64,000 nt of DNA from Burkholderiaceae bacterium (GTDB lineage: Bacteria; Pseudomonadota; Gammaproteobacteria; Burkholderiales; Burkholderiaceae_C), in assembly GCA_913776825.1 (NCBI GenBank), contig CAJYPV010000007.1, forward strand, positions 1 to 64,000. The letters are read 5' to 3'. Of the stretch, positions 27,991-36,904 are shown piece after piece. The notes under the pieces were generated by a model that was given only the letters and a program-made list of their open reading frames with translations, did no database searches and was not told the DNA's origin. The first letter of the stretch is position 1, and the number at the start of each line of letters is the position of its first letter. The position numbers and the translations under genes are program-made.

Positions 27991-28356
27991 CTACTCGAAG
28001 TCTCCGGCCGTCGGCGTGTTGCCTTGGACCGCTTCTTTCAATTTGTGACTGGCATGAAAAGTCACCACATTGCGGGCCGCAATGGGGATGGCTTCGCCGG
28101 TGCGCGGGTTGCGTCCCGGCCGCGGCGCCTTGCGTCGGATGTTGAAGTTGCCGAAGCCCGACAACTTCACTTCCCGGCCGCTGGACAGGCTGTCGTGAAT
28201 GATGTCGAAGAAGGCTTCGACCATGTCCTTGGACTCGCGCTTGTTCAGGCCGAGCTTGTCGAACAGCAGTTCGGCCAGCTCGGCCTTGGTCAGCGTCGGC
28301 GTTTCCAGACTGCCGAGCAGCACCCGGGCCTGCGCATTCAATTCGTCGTCGCTCAT
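27991..28356 (-). CDS. ihfA: integration host factor subunit alpha
   Basis: 121 residues. IHF alpha forms a heterodimer with IHF beta and bends DNA by about 160 degrees in the nucleoid, acting in transcription, replication and recombination. [20 protein letters not shown] is the N-terminal dimerisation part, and [20 protein letters not shown] with [20 protein letters not shown] is the arm with the intercalating Pro of the DNABII family. The N-terminus is about 20 residues longer than the E. coli protein ([20 protein letters not shown]), common in Burkholderiales. It lies 38 bases after pheT. Confidence 0.97.
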   Translation of the reverse strand: MSDDELNAQARVLLGSLETPTLTKAELAELLFDKLGLNKRESKDMVEAFFDIIHDSLSSGREVKLSGFGNFNIRRKAPRPGRNPRTGEAIPIAARNVVTFHASHKLKEAVQGNTPTAGDFE

Positions 28357-28394
28357 GGGCTTCCCTCTCTCCCTCTCACCTCATCGGCCGGCGG

Positions 28395-30812
28395 TCAGCC
28401 GCGCAAGCGCGCGCCGAGTTGGCTGCTCAGTTGCGCCATCACCTTGGCCACCGCCTGCTCGATGCGCTCATCGGTCAGGGTGTTGTCGTCATCCAGCAGT
28501 TCCAGTCGGACCGCCAGGCTGCGCTCGCCTGCCTTCAGCTCGCCCGATGGTTGGGCGGGCTTGAAGACGTCGAACAGACGCGCGGAGCGTACCAGGGCTT
28601 CTCCGCTCGCTTGGATGGCTTGCATCAAAGCGGCGTGCGTGACCTGTTCGCCGACGATGACGGCCAGATCGCGCTGCACCGCCTGCAGACGCGGCACGCC
28701 CTTGCCTTGCGGCAGGCTGCGGGCCAGCACTGCATCGAGCGCCAGCTCGAACAGCACCGGCGCGCTCGGCAGCTCGTAGCCCTGGCGCCATTTCGGATGC
28801 AGCTCGCCGATCACGCCGATCGCCTCACCGTCCAGCAGCACGCGGGCGCTGCGGCCCGGATGCAGCGCGGGATGCTCGGCAGGCTCGAAGCTCAGCACGC
28901 GGGGGGCGAACAGCGCTTCCAGATCGCCCTTCACATCGAAGAAGTCGACCGCGCGGTCCTTCTGCGCCCATTGCTGCTGGTCCGCCGGGCCCCAGGCCAG
29001 GCCGGCGAGCCGCATCGGCTGCGCGATGCCGGCGATGGTGGTGTCGCTTTCGGTCACCGACGCATCACGCAGGAAAACGCGACCGATCTCGAAGACCCGC
29101 ACCCGCGGCGCCTTGCGCGCGAGGTTGTTGCGCAGCACCTGCACCAGCGAGCCCAGCAAGCTGGTGCGCATCACCGACAACGGCGCAGCGATCGGGTTCA
29201 GAAGCTGGATCGGCTCGGCATTGCCGGCCAGTTCCTGCTCCCAGCGCGCTTCGACGAAGCTGAAGTTGATCGTCTCGAAGTAATCGCGCGCTGCCATCGC
29301 ATGGCGCAGCGCATGCACCGCGCGGCGCGACTCCGACCGCACCTTGCCGACCACCGGCGCCAGCGGCGGCGTCGAGGGCAGCTTGGGATAGCCCATCACG
29401 CGGATGACTTCCTCGATCAGATCTTCCTCGATCTGCAGGTCGAAGCGGAAGCTCGGCGGGACCACGGTCAACACGCCGGGCGCGGTAACGGTGAAGCTCA
29501 GACCGAGCCGCTGGAACACGGCTTCGCAATCCGCCTGGGTCAGCGGCATGCCGATGATCTTGGCGGCGCGGTCCACGCGCAGCGCGACCGGCTGGCGATC
29601 GGGCAGCGCGACGGTGTGATCGTCCATCGGGCCGGCCTGGCCGCCGCAGATGTCCAGAATCAGCTGGGTGATGCGCTCGATGTGGTCCACCGTGCCGGCG
29701 GGATCGACACCGCGCTCAAAGCGATGGCCCGCATCGGTGGAGAAATTGAAGCGGCGCGAGCGGCCCATCACCGCCTTCGGCCACCAGAACGCGGCCTCGA
29801 CATAGACATGGCGCGTGGCGTCCGACACGGCGGTCGCATCGCCGCCCATGATGCCGGCCAGCGATTCGACCTGCTCACGATCGGCGATCACGCCGACCTG
29901 CTCATCCAGCGCGATGGTGTTGCCGTTCAACAGCTTCAGCTGTTCGCCGGCCTTGGCCCAGCGCACGATCAGCTCGCCATGGATCTTATCCAGGTCGAAG
30001 ATGTGGGACGGGCGGCCCAGTTCGAACATCACATAGTTGGAGATGTCGACCAGCGGCGACACCGAGCGCTGACCGCAACGGGCCAGGCGGTCGACCATCC
30101 AGGCCGGCGTCTTCGCCTGCGTGTTGACGTCGCGGACGATGCGGCCGGAGAAGCGACCGCACAGGTCCGGCGCCTCGATGCGCACCGGCAGCTTGTCCTG
30201 ATGGCTCACTGCGACAGGCTGCAGGCTCGGCGCCATCAGCGGCGCACCGGTCAGCGCCGAGACTTCACGGGCGATGCCATAGACGCTCAACGCATGCGCC
30301 AGGTTGGGCGTGAGCTTGAGCGTGAACAGCGTGTCGTCCAGGTTGAGGTGCTCGCGGATGTTCTGGCCGATCGGCGCATCTGCGGCCAGCTCCAGCAGAC
30401 CGCCGTGATCTTCCGACAGCTTCAGCTCACGGGCCGAGCACAGCATGCCGAAGCTCTCGACGCCGCGCAGCTTGCCCTTGCCGATCTTGAACGGCTTGCC
30501 GTCTTCGCCGGGCGGCAGCTCGGCACCGACCGTGGCCAGCGGCACGCGAATGCCCGCCCGCGCGTTCGGCGCGCCGCAGACGATCTGCAGCAGCTCCGGA
30601 CCGCCGGCATTGACCTTGCACACCCGCAGCCGATCGGCATCGGGATGCTGCACCGCCTCGACGATCTCGGCGACGACGATGCCGTGGAAGGGCGGCGCCA
30701 CCGGGCGCAGTTCTTCGACTTCCAGGCCGGACATGGTCAGCAGCTCGGCCAGCTCTTGGGTGTTCAGCGCGGGATTGCAGAAGGACCGCAGCCAGGACTC
30801 AGGGAATTGCAT
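28395..30812 (-). CDS. pheT: phenylalanyl-tRNA synthetase beta subunit
   Basis: 805 residues. With PheS it forms the (alpha-beta)2 enzyme that charges tRNA-Phe. The domain order is an N-terminal B1 segment ([20 protein letters not shown]), a tRNA-binding EMAP/Arc1-like fold ([20 protein letters not shown]), the B3/B4 editing domain, the B5 domain, a degenerate catalytic-like core and the C-terminal ferredoxin-like anticodon-binding domain ([20 protein letters not shown]). Length is the usual 790-810 residues. It follows pheS by 51 bases in the translation cluster. Confidence 0.97.
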   Translation of the reverse strand: MQFPESWLRSFCNPALNTQELAELLTMSGLEVEELRPVAPPFHGIVVAEIVEAVQHPDADRLRVCKVNAGGPELLQIVCGAPNARAGIRVPLATVGAELPPGEDGKPFKIGKGKLRGVESFGMLCSARELKLSEDHGGLLELAADAPIGQNIREHLNLDDTLFTLKLTPNLAHALSVYGIAREVSALTGAPLMAPSLQPVAVSHQDKLPVRIEAPDLCGRFSGRIVRDVNTQAKTPAWMVDRLARCGQRSVSPLVDISNYVMFELGRPSHIFDLDKIHGELIVRWAKAGEQLKLLNGNTIALDEQVGVIADREQVESLAGIMGGDATAVSDATRHVYVEAAFWWPKAVMGRSRRFNFSTDAGHRFERGVDPAGTVDHIERITQLILDICGGQAGPMDDHTVALPDRQPVALRVDRAAKIIGMPLTQADCEAVFQRLGLSFTVTAPGVLTVVPPSFRFDLQIEEDLIEEVIRVMGYPKLPSTPPLAPVVGKVRSESRRAVHALRHAMAARDYFETINFSFVEARWEQELAGNAEPIQLLNPIAAPLSVMRTSLLGSLVQVLRNNLARKAPRVRVFEIGRVFLRDASVTESDTTIAGIAQPMRLAGLAWGPADQQQWAQKDRAVDFFDVKGDLEALFAPRVLSFEPAEHPALHPGRSARVLLDGEAIGVIGELHPKWRQGYELPSAPVLFELALDAVLARSLPQGKGVPRLQAVQRDLAVIVGEQVTHAALMQAIQASGEALVRSARLFDVFKPAQPSGELKAGERSLAVRLELLDDDNTLTDERIEQAVAKVMAQLSSQLGARLRG

Positions 30813-30863
30813 GTTCTCTCTCTTGCGCTCTAGGGCGACTCAAACGGCGATGGGCGACAGGGC

Positions 30864-31901
30864 TTACTTGAACTGCGACAGGAATCGCAGGTCGCCGTCG
30901 AAGAACAGCCGCAGGTCGTTGACGCCGTAGCGCAGCATGGCGAGCCGGTCGATGCCGGAGCCGAAGGCGAAACCGATGTAGCGCTCCGGATCCAGGCCCA
31001 TGTTGCGGATCACTTGCGGATGCACCTGGCCCGAGCCGGAGACTTCCAGCCAGCGGCCCTTCAGCGGACCGGAGCCGAACATCATGTCGATCTCGGCGCT
31101 GGGCTCGGTGAACGGGAAATAGCTGGGGCGGAAACGGATCTCCATGTCCGTCGTCTCGAAGAACTGCTGCATGAAGTTCACGTAGACGGACTTGAGGTCC
31201 TTGAAGCTGATGTTCTCGCCCACCCACAGGCCTTCGACCTGATGGAACATCGGCGAATGCGTGGCGTCGCTGTCGACGCGATAGGTGCGGCCCGGCGCGA
31301 TGACGCGGATCTCCGGCATCGGCTGACCGGCGTCGATCAGGGCGCGATGCTTCTTCACATGCTGGACCGCATAGCGGATCTGCATCGGGCTGGTGTGGGT
31401 GCGCAAGACATGACCCCCTTCGATGTAGAAGGTGTCATGCATCGAGCGCGCCGGATGGTCTTCCGGCGTGTTCAGCGCGGTGAAGTTGAACCAGTCGTTC
31501 TCGATCTCCGGGCCGTCCGCCACATCGAAACCCATCGAGCCGAAGATGGCTTCGATGCGCTCCATCGCGCGGGTGATCGGATGCAGGCCACCGGTGCCGC
31601 GCTGACGGCCCGGCAGGGTCACGTCCAGCGCTTCGGCCTTCAGCTGCTTTTCCAGCTCGGCATCGGCCAGCGCCTGGCGGCGCGCGGTGAGAGCCGCTTC
31701 GATGCCCTGCTTGAGCTGGTTGATTTGCGCGCCGCGGGTTTTCTTCTCCTCGACCGGCAGGTTGGCCATGCCCTTCATCAGCTCGGTGACCTGGCCGGTC
31801 TTGCCCAGGAATCGGGCCTTGGCATTTTCCAGATCGGCGGGCGTGTTGGCGGCGGCGAAATCGCCGGTGGCCTGTTGCAGCAATTGATCGAGGTCGTTCA
31901 T
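30864..31901 (-). CDS. pheS: phenylalanyl-tRNA synthetase alpha subunit
   Basis: 345 residues from ATG 31901 ([20 protein letters not shown]), the family start. The N-terminal coiled coil (about 1-85) binds tRNA. The class II catalytic core shows motif 2-type [39 protein letters not shown], and motif 3 [20 protein letters not shown]. It activates Phe with ATP. The frame is open upstream but crosses a terminator hairpin at 31949-31982, so the longer version is unlikely. A ten-codon frame ([10 protein letters not shown]) ends with a stop that overlaps the pheS start (ATGA) and could influence translation. Confidence 0.97.
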   Translation of the reverse strand: MNDLDQLLQQATGDFAAANTPADLENAKARFLGKTGQVTELMKGMANLPVEEKKTRGAQINQLKQGIEAALTARRQALADAELEKQLKAEALDVTLPGRQRGTGGLHPITRAMERIEAIFGSMGFDVADGPEIENDWFNFTALNTPEDHPARSMHDTFYIEGGHVLRTHTSPMQIRYAVQHVKKHRALIDAGQPMPEIRVIAPGRTYRVDSDATHSPMFHQVEGLWVGENISFKDLKSVYVNFMQQFFETTDMEIRFRPSYFPFTEPSAEIDMMFGSGPLKGRWLEVSGSGQVHPQVIRNMGLDPERYIGFAFGSGIDRLAMLRYGVNDLRLFFDGDLRFLSQFK

Positions 31902-31948
31902 CGCGGGGCGACTAGAAATTCGGAGGGCATCGGCGAGGATGCCGAAAT

Positions 31949-31982
31949 GAAAAAAGGCCGGACACGCGGGTGTCGGCCTTCT
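31949..31982 (-). terminator. terminator or attenuator between rplT and pheS
   Basis: On the minus strand AAGGCCGACAC and GTGTCCGGCCTT form a long stem with a short CCGC loop and are followed by six T. It lies 48 bases upstream of the pheS start, inside an otherwise co-directional cluster, so partial read-through or regulated termination is expected. Confidence 0.8.
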
Positions 31983-31990
31983 AAAGAGGC

Positions 31991-32039
31991 GCCTCGGCGA
32001 ACCGAGGCAGCCGTCTGCCGTGCGTCTTGAGACGCACGG
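31991..32039 (-). other. two further hairpins in the rplT-pheS leader
   Basis: A GCCTCGG/CCGAGGC stem closed by TTCG (31991-32008) and a nine-pair CCGTGCGTC/GACGCACGG stem with a TCAA loop (32018-32039) precede the T-tailed hairpin. Neither has a U tract. They may stabilise the rplT 3' end or compete with the terminator. I found no Phe-rich leader peptide here. Confidence 0.6.
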
Positions 32040-32050
32040 GCAGTTGGCAA

Positions 32051-32407
32051 TTAAGCGAGCGCGGCCTTCACCTTGGCGAAGATGCTGGCAAAACCAGCAG
32101 GATCGTTGACGGCGAGATCGGCCAGGACCTTGCGGTCGATGTCGATCTGGGCCTTCTTCAGGCCGGCCACGAACTTGCTGTAGCTCAGACCCAGGCCACG
32201 GCTTGCCGCGTTGATACGGGCAATCCACAGCTGGCGGAACACGCGCTTCTTGGCACGGCGGTCACGGTAGGCGTACTGGCCCGCCTTCATCACCGCCTGT
32301 TTGGCGATGCGGAAGACGTTCTTACGACGACCACGGAAGCCCTTGGCCAGAGCCAGGACCTTCTTGTGACGAGCACGTGCGGTAACACCACGTTTGACGC
32401 GAGGCAT
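32051..32407 (-). CDS. rplT: 50S ribosomal protein L20
   Basis: 118 residues, highly basic, with the conserved [40 protein letters not shown] and [20 protein letters not shown]. It binds 23S rRNA early in 50S assembly. In E. coli L20 represses translation of rpmI-rplT by binding the rpmI leader; whether this occurs here is unknown. It follows rpmI by 25 bases. Confidence 0.99.
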   Translation of the reverse strand: MPRVKRGVTARARHKKVLALAKGFRGRRKNVFRIAKQAVMKAGQYAYRDRRAKKRVFRQLWIARINAASRGLGLSYSKFVAGLKKAQIDIDRKVLADLAVNDPAGFASIFAKVKAALA

Positions 32408-32432
32408 GTTGTATCTCCTTGTCTAGGCTGGA

Positions 32433-32636
32433 TTACAGACCAGCGAAGGGCAACATCGCAGCGATGTGGCCCATGTTGGTCTCATGCACGTTCGCGGCGC
32501 CGCGGAGCTGGCGCTTGTTCTTCGTGGTCTTCTTGGTCAGGATGTGGCGCTTGAACGCTTGACCGCGCTTGACGGTGCCACCCGGACGAACGCGAAAACG
32601 CTTCTTCGCGCTGCTCTTGGTCTTCATCTTGGGCAT
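32433..32636 (-). CDS. rpmI: 50S ribosomal protein L35
   Basis: 67 residues, basic, [20 protein letters not shown] and [20 protein letters not shown] being the L35 signature. It is part of the large subunit and normally lies between infC and rplT, as here. A terminator-like stem and other short hairpins in the 330-base leader upstream suggest it has its own promoter or is under leader control. Confidence 0.99.
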   Translation of the reverse strand: MPKMKTKSSAKKRFRVRPGGTVKRGQAFKRHILTKKTTKNKRQLRGAANVHETNMGHIAAMLPFAGL

Positions 32637-32967
32637 GACTGCTCCTTCTATGTGCGTCCCTCCAGGCGACCGCGGGATTCACGGTACTTGATGGCCTGAA
32701 GGAGACTAATCGACCTGCCGACGACCCATCGACAGATCAAGACCGGAACGAACAGCCCGAAGGCCACCCATCCCAGCAAACAAAACCGGGCCACTGCCCG
32801 GTTTGGTTTGCCCCCGCGTCGGGAACAAAGGCGGTGGCCGCGAGGCCGTCCGCCGAGCCGCTTCCATGAGCGGCTTGTTGGCTCGGGGCGGGAGACGCTG
32901 CTCCCATTCCGAGCGCCCGGACGACGTCACCGCCGTCCGGTGTGGCCTGCGCAAGCGCGGGGCCAGG
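32637..32967. other. infC-rpmI intergenic leader with hairpins
   Basis: 331 bases without a gene. At 32780-32809 an AACCGGGC/GCCCGGTT stem with a T-rich flank looks like a terminator for infC on the minus strand. Shorter stems are GCCGCT/AGCGGC near 32860 and CCGGACG/CGTCCGG near 32920. An L20-type translational operator would be expected near rpmI but cannot be identified by eye. Confidence 0.6.
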
Positions 32968-33513
32968 TCAACGCTTTTTCGGCGCCAACACCATGATCAT
33001 CTGCCGACCTTCGAGCTTGGGCATGTGCTCGACGACCGCCACATCCGACAGTTCATCACGAATGCGCTCCAGCATGCGCATGCCGATGTCCTGGTGGGTG
33101 ATCTCGCGGCCGCGATAACGCAGCGTGACCTTGCCCTTGTCGCCATCTTCAGCAATGAAGCGACGCAGGTTGCGCATCTTGATCTGGTAGTCGCCTTCGT
33201 CCGTACCCGGACGGAACTTGACTTCCTTGACCTCGATGACCTTCTGCTTCGCCTTGGCTTCCGCGGCGCGCTTCTGCTCCTGGTATTTGAACTTGCCGTA
33301 ATCCATCAGCCGGCAGACCGGAGGGACTGCCGTGGCTGCGATCTCGACCAGATCGACGTCCAGGTCACCGGCCATGCGCAGTGCCTCTTGAATGCTCACG
33401 ATGCCCAAGGGCTCGTTTTCTGGACCATTCAAACGGACTTCGGAGGCGATGATTTCGCGGTTCAACCGGTGCTTGCGCTCGGGAATCGCACGACGGTCAG
33501 CAAAAGTAGCGAT
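32968..33513 (-). CDS. infC: translation initiation factor IF-3, AUC start
   Basis: 181 residues when read from ATC at 33513. The first in-frame conventional start would be the TTG at 33465 ([12 protein letters not shown]), which would drop [16 protein letters not shown], a stretch conserved in IF-3. The ATC is preceded by AAAGG with correct spacing (AAGGTAACCACC), so it is the likely start. E. coli infC uses AUU and IF-3 rejects such codons, giving autoregulation; AUC would allow the same. The two-domain protein shows [40 protein letters not shown] and [20 protein letters not shown]. It prevents premature 50S joining and checks start codons. It lies 68 bases after thrS. Confidence 0.95.
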   Translation of the reverse strand: MATFADRRAIPERKHRLNREIIASEVRLNGPENEPLGIVSIQEALRMAGDLDVDLVEIAATAVPPVCRLMDYGKFKYQEQKRAAEAKAKQKVIEVKEVKFRPGTDEGDYQIKMRNLRRFIAEDGDKGKVTLRYRGREITHQDIGMRMLERIRDELSDVAVVEHMPKLEGRQMIMVLAPKKR

Positions 33514-33580
33514 GGTGGTTACCTTTCAGCGGGCCCTGGCACAGGTCCGAGTGATCTATACAACGCAAAAAGCGCCCGAC

Positions 33581-35506
33581 TCAGGCCTTGTCGGTGATGG
33601 TCGTCGAGAGCTTCGTAACGAAGTCCTCCAGCGACATCACACCCAGGTCCTGGTTGCCTCGGGCGCGCACTGCAACCGCGCCGTTCGCCTTTTCCTTGTC
33701 ACCAACGACGAGGATGAACGGCACCTTTTGCAGCGAATGCTCGCGGATTTTATACGTGATCTTCTCGTTACGCAAATCTGCGTGAACCCTAACCCCTTGT
33801 TTTTGCAGCGCTTTCACAATATCAGCGACGTAATCGGCCTGGGCATCGGTGATATTGGCCACCACGACCTGGGTCGGCGCCAGCCAGACGGGCAGCGCGC
33901 CGGCGTGCTGTTCGATCAGGATGCCGATGAAACGCTCCAGGCTGCCGACGATCGCGCGGTGCAGCATCACAGGCACATGGCGCTCGCCGTCTTCGGCCAC
34001 GTACTCGGCGCCAAGACGGCCCGGCATGGAGAAGTCGACCTGCATCGTGCCGCACTGCCACTGGCGACCGATTGCGTCCTTGAGCGTGTATTCGATCTTC
34101 GGACCGTAGAACGCGCCATCGCCCGGGGCGATGATGAACTCCACGCCCGACGCGCGCAGCGACTCCATCAGAGCGAATTCCGCCTTGTCCCAGACTTCAT
34201 CGGAGCCGATGCGGGCTTCCGGCCGGGTGGCGACCTTGTAGATGATGTCGGTGAAGCCGAAGTCCTGATAGACCTTCTGCAGCAGCGCGGTGTAGGCCAC
34301 GCACTCGGCCAGGATCTGGTCTTCGGTGCAGAAGATGTGACCGTCGTCCTGGGTGAAGCCGCGCACGCGCATGATGCCGTGCAGGCCGCCGGTGGGCTCG
34401 TTGCGGTGGCACTGGCCGAACTCGCCGAAGCGCAGCGGCAGGTCGCGGTAGCTCTTGATGCCGTGCTTGAAGATCAGGATGTGGCCGGGACAGTTCATCG
34501 GCTTGAGCGCGTAGTCGCGCTTTTCCGATTCGGTCGTGAACATGTTGTCGCGGTACTTGTCCCAATGGCCGGTCGCCTCCCAGAGGCTCTTGTCCAGCAG
34601 TTGCGGACCCTTGACCTCCTGATAGCCGTTGTCGCGGTAGACGCGGCGCATGTACTGCTCCACCTCCTGCCAGACGGTCCAGCCCTTGGGATGCCAGAAA
34701 ACGACGCCAGGCGCATGCTCGTCGATGTGGAACAGGTCCAGATCCTTGCCGAGCTTGCGGTGATCGCGTTTTTCAGCCTCTTCCAGCATGCGCAGGTAGT
34801 TCTGCAGATCGTCCTTGGTGGCCCAGGCCGTCCCGTAGATGCGCTGCAGCTGTTCATTGCGATGGTCGCCACGCCAGTAGGCGCCGGCCACCTTCATCAG
34901 CTTGAAGTGCTTGAGCTTGCCGGTGGACGGCACGTGCGGGCCGCGGCACAGGTCGGTGAAGCCGCCTTCGGCGTACAGCGACACATCCTGACCTTCCGGG
35001 ATGCTGGCGATGATCTCGGCCTTGTAGGCCTCGCCCAGCCCCTTGAAGTACTGCACCGCCTCGTCACGCGGCAGCACCGAACGGGTGACCTTCTCATCCT
35101 TCTTGGCCAGCTCGCTCATCTTGGCCTCGATCGCCGCCAGATCCTCCGGCGTGAACGGGCGCTTGTACGAGAAGTCGTAATAGAAGCCGTTTTCGATGAC
35201 CGGGCCGATCGTGACCTGCGCCTCGGGGAACAGCTCCTTCACCGCATAGGCCAGCAAGTGGGCGGTGGAGTGGCGAATGACCTCCAGGCCGTCGGCGTCC
35301 TTGTCGGTCACGATGGCCAGGCGGGTGTCCTGATCGATCAGGAAACTGGTGTCGACCAGCCGGGCGTCATCGCCGGCGCCGATGCGGCCGGCCAGCGCGG
35401 CCTTGGCCAGGCCGGTGCCGATCGAGGCAGCGACGTCCGCCACGGTGACCGGATGCGGGAACTCGCGCTTGGAGCCGTCGGGCAGTTGGATGGAAATTTG
35501 CGACAT
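33581..35506 (-). CDS. thrS: threonyl-tRNA synthetase
   Basis: 641 residues from ATG 35506 ([20 protein letters not shown]), with GGAG upstream. The TGS domain (1-63) is followed by the editing domain with [20 protein letters not shown], the class II core with [20 protein letters not shown] (zinc-binding Cys/His), [20 protein letters not shown] as motif 2 and [20 protein letters not shown] as motif 3. The anticodon-binding domain includes [20 protein letters not shown]. It charges tRNA-Thr and edits Ser. A T-tailed hairpin at 35526-35556 and a Thr-rich leader peptide at 35641-35679 precede it, which suggests transcription attenuation by charged tRNA-Thr. Confidence 0.98.
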   Translation of the reverse strand: MSQISIQLPDGSKREFPHPVTVADVAASIGTGLAKAALAGRIGAGDDARLVDTSFLIDQDTRLAIVTDKDADGLEVIRHSTAHLLAYAVKELFPEAQVTIGPVIENGFYYDFSYKRPFTPEDLAAIEAKMSELAKKDEKVTRSVLPRDEAVQYFKGLGEAYKAEIIASIPEGQDVSLYAEGGFTDLCRGPHVPSTGKLKHFKLMKVAGAYWRGDHRNEQLQRIYGTAWATKDDLQNYLRMLEEAEKRDHRKLGKDLDLFHIDEHAPGVVFWHPKGWTVWQEVEQYMRRVYRDNGYQEVKGPQLLDKSLWEATGHWDKYRDNMFTTESEKRDYALKPMNCPGHILIFKHGIKSYRDLPLRFGEFGQCHRNEPTGGLHGIMRVRGFTQDDGHIFCTEDQILAECVAYTALLQKVYQDFGFTDIIYKVATRPEARIGSDEVWDKAEFALMESLRASGVEFIIAPGDGAFYGPKIEYTLKDAIGRQWQCGTMQVDFSMPGRLGAEYVAEDGERHVPVMLHRAIVGSLERFIGILIEQHAGALPVWLAPTQVVVANITDAQADYVADIVKALQKQGVRVHADLRNEKITYKIREHSLQKVPFILVVGDKEKANGAVAVRARGNQDLGVMSLEDFVTKLSTTITDKA

Positions 35507-35525
35507 GTGCGGGGTACTCCAGAAA

Positions 35526-35556
35526 ACAAAAAAGCGCGGCCACTTGCCGCGCTTCT
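35526..35556 (-). terminator. intrinsic terminator in the thrS leader (attenuator)
   Basis: On the minus strand AAGCGCGGC and GCCGCGCTT pair around AAGTG and are followed by TTTTGTTTT. It lies only 20 bases upstream of the thrS start, so its use would switch off thrS and infC. The 5' arm can alternatively pair (CGCGGC with GCCGCG) with a segment at 35631-35641 just behind the leader peptide, offering an antiterminator. Confidence 0.85.
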
Positions 35557-35640
35557 TCTGGGGTGCTGGTCTGGGTGGATCGATCTGCGAGAGATCGGAC
35601 ACCGGACAGCTGATGGAAAGACGTGACGAGCCGCGGCCGA

Positions 35641-35679
35641 CTAAACCTTTGCAGTGGGGGTCGTAGTTCGCGGTGTCAT
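35641..35679 (-). CDS. putative threonine-rich leader peptide of thrS
   Basis: ATG 35679 to TAG 35641 encodes [12 protein letters not shown]. Five of twelve residues are Thr, using four different Thr codons (ACA, ACT twice, ACG, ACC). An AGG lies six bases before the ATG, with AAAGG further upstream. The stop is 85 bases before the thrS terminator hairpin. Amino-acid-rich leaders ahead of a terminator are the hallmark of ribosome-mediated attenuation, as in the E. coli thr and phe operons. E. coli thrS itself is controlled differently, by translational autorepression. Coding reality rests on composition and context. Confidence 0.6.
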   Translation of the reverse strand: MTPRTTTPTAKV

Positions 35680-35777
35680 AACCTGATCGCCTTTCCCGGT
35701 CCTTGTGAAGGAAAAAGAGGCATCAAGTGTAGCGCACAACCTTCGCATCACGGCGCACGACGGCCCCGCCCCGGCGC

Positions 35778-36860
35778 TCAAAGGGCCCCCACTTCCAGCG
35801 TGGATCGGCTGCATGCCTGCTGAAACTCGTCCCGCAGCCGCTCCCCTTCCCTCACCGCCCGCAGCCAGGCGCGGGCTCGGCCGGGTACATCGTTCAGATA
35901 GTGCTGGAAGTCGTTTCGGTCTGGCAGCTTGGCGTTGGGCAAGGTCTGGATCCACTCGGCGCTGGGTGTGAGCAACACCACGTTGTCGAGGAACGCACTG
36001 CTGCGATGACGCCGCTTCAGGCCCTTGTCCAGCCATCCGGGGATCACCTGCGCCTGGAAATGCGGATAGAGCGCGATGCCGTCGCCCACCATCGCCGCAT
36101 AGTTCAGGTGCAGGTGATAGTCGGTGATGCCGCCGTCCCAGTACGCCCCGGCGGGGGCGCCGGCGATGTCGTGCACCGCCTGCAGCCAGAACGGGATCGA
36201 GCAACTGGCCAGCAGACTGGGCTTCAGGTTGCCGGCATCGAGCGCCACCTGGTGACTGCGGTAATCGGCCAGCGGCATCGGCAGCGGCGCGCGGCGGTCC
36301 GAAAACACCACGCGCTCCAGCCAGGCGCCCATGGCCTTGCGGGACATGGCATTCGCCGCGAAGGCGCCCAGATACCCAAGCGGCGTGCGCACCCGACCTT
36401 CCCGGCCCAGCACATGGCGACCGCGTGACGTGAAGACATGCAGACGGAACTGCGGATGACTGAGCACCGCGTCCTCCCGCCCGCCGAAGATCTCGTCGAG
36501 CTTGCCCGAGAACGCCCGCGAGACCGTCGCGGACGTCGGCCGCTTGCCTGGTTCGGCGTCGTAGTCCTGATGGGCGTAATCGTGGGCCAGGCGCTCGAAT
36601 TCGGCGCGGGTCTGCGCGGCGTCGCGCGACAGACAGGCTGTCGCCATCCGCCACGCGCCGATCGAGGCGCCGAGCAGATGCACCGGCTGCCCGCCCGACG
36701 GCAGGAAATCGCCGAAGAGATGCGCGTCCAGCGCGCTCAGGATCAGGCCCTTGGGGCCGCCGGCCGCGCCGGGCACGACATGCACATCCTCCGCGCGCAG
36801 GCCGCGCTCGCGCAGGCGCTGTCGTGCGCGGGGTCCGGCCAGAATCTGCAAGGCCTGCAT
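35778..36860 (-). CDS. patatin-like phospholipase
   Basis: 360 residues. The nucleophile elbow is GASIGAW (Ser66 in G-x-S-x-G) and the catalytic Asp is in YWDGGITDY (about Asp242), the dyad of patatin-like lipid acyl hydrolases. An oxyanion-hole Gly-rich stretch, VVPGAAGGPKGLILSALD, precedes it. There is no signal peptide, so it is cytoplasmic or secreted by a non-Sec route. Patatins cleave phospholipids or lipid esters; some act as secreted toxins, but no secretion gene is adjacent. It is followed by a TonB receptor on the same strand, after a gap of 45 bases from that gene's stop. Confidence 0.85.
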   Translation of the reverse strand: MQALQILAGPRARQRLRERGLRAEDVHVVPGAAGGPKGLILSALDAHLFGDFLPSGGQPVHLLGASIGAWRMATACLSRDAAQTRAEFERLAHDYAHQDYDAEPGKRPTSATVSRAFSGKLDEIFGGREDAVLSHPQFRLHVFTSRGRHVLGREGRVRTPLGYLGAFAANAMSRKAMGAWLERVVFSDRRAPLPMPLADYRSHQVALDAGNLKPSLLASCSIPFWLQAVHDIAGAPAGAYWDGGITDYHLHLNYAAMVGDGIALYPHFQAQVIPGWLDKGLKRRHRSSAFLDNVVLLTPSAEWIQTLPNAKLPDRNDFQHYLNDVPGRARAWLRAVREGERLRDEFQQACSRSTLEVGAL

Positions 36861-36904
36861 CGGCGGGTCATCCTTTCATCGGCGACCCGCCGCGGTCGGA
36901 TCGC

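Noticed and set aside
28419..30833. 804-residue plus-strand frame opposite pheT
   Set aside because: pheT on the minus strand is unambiguous; the antisense frame is a GC-bias shadow.
33392..35626. Long plus-strand open frame opposite thrS and infC
   Set aside because: Mirror of conserved thrS; low-complexity antisense protein without motifs.
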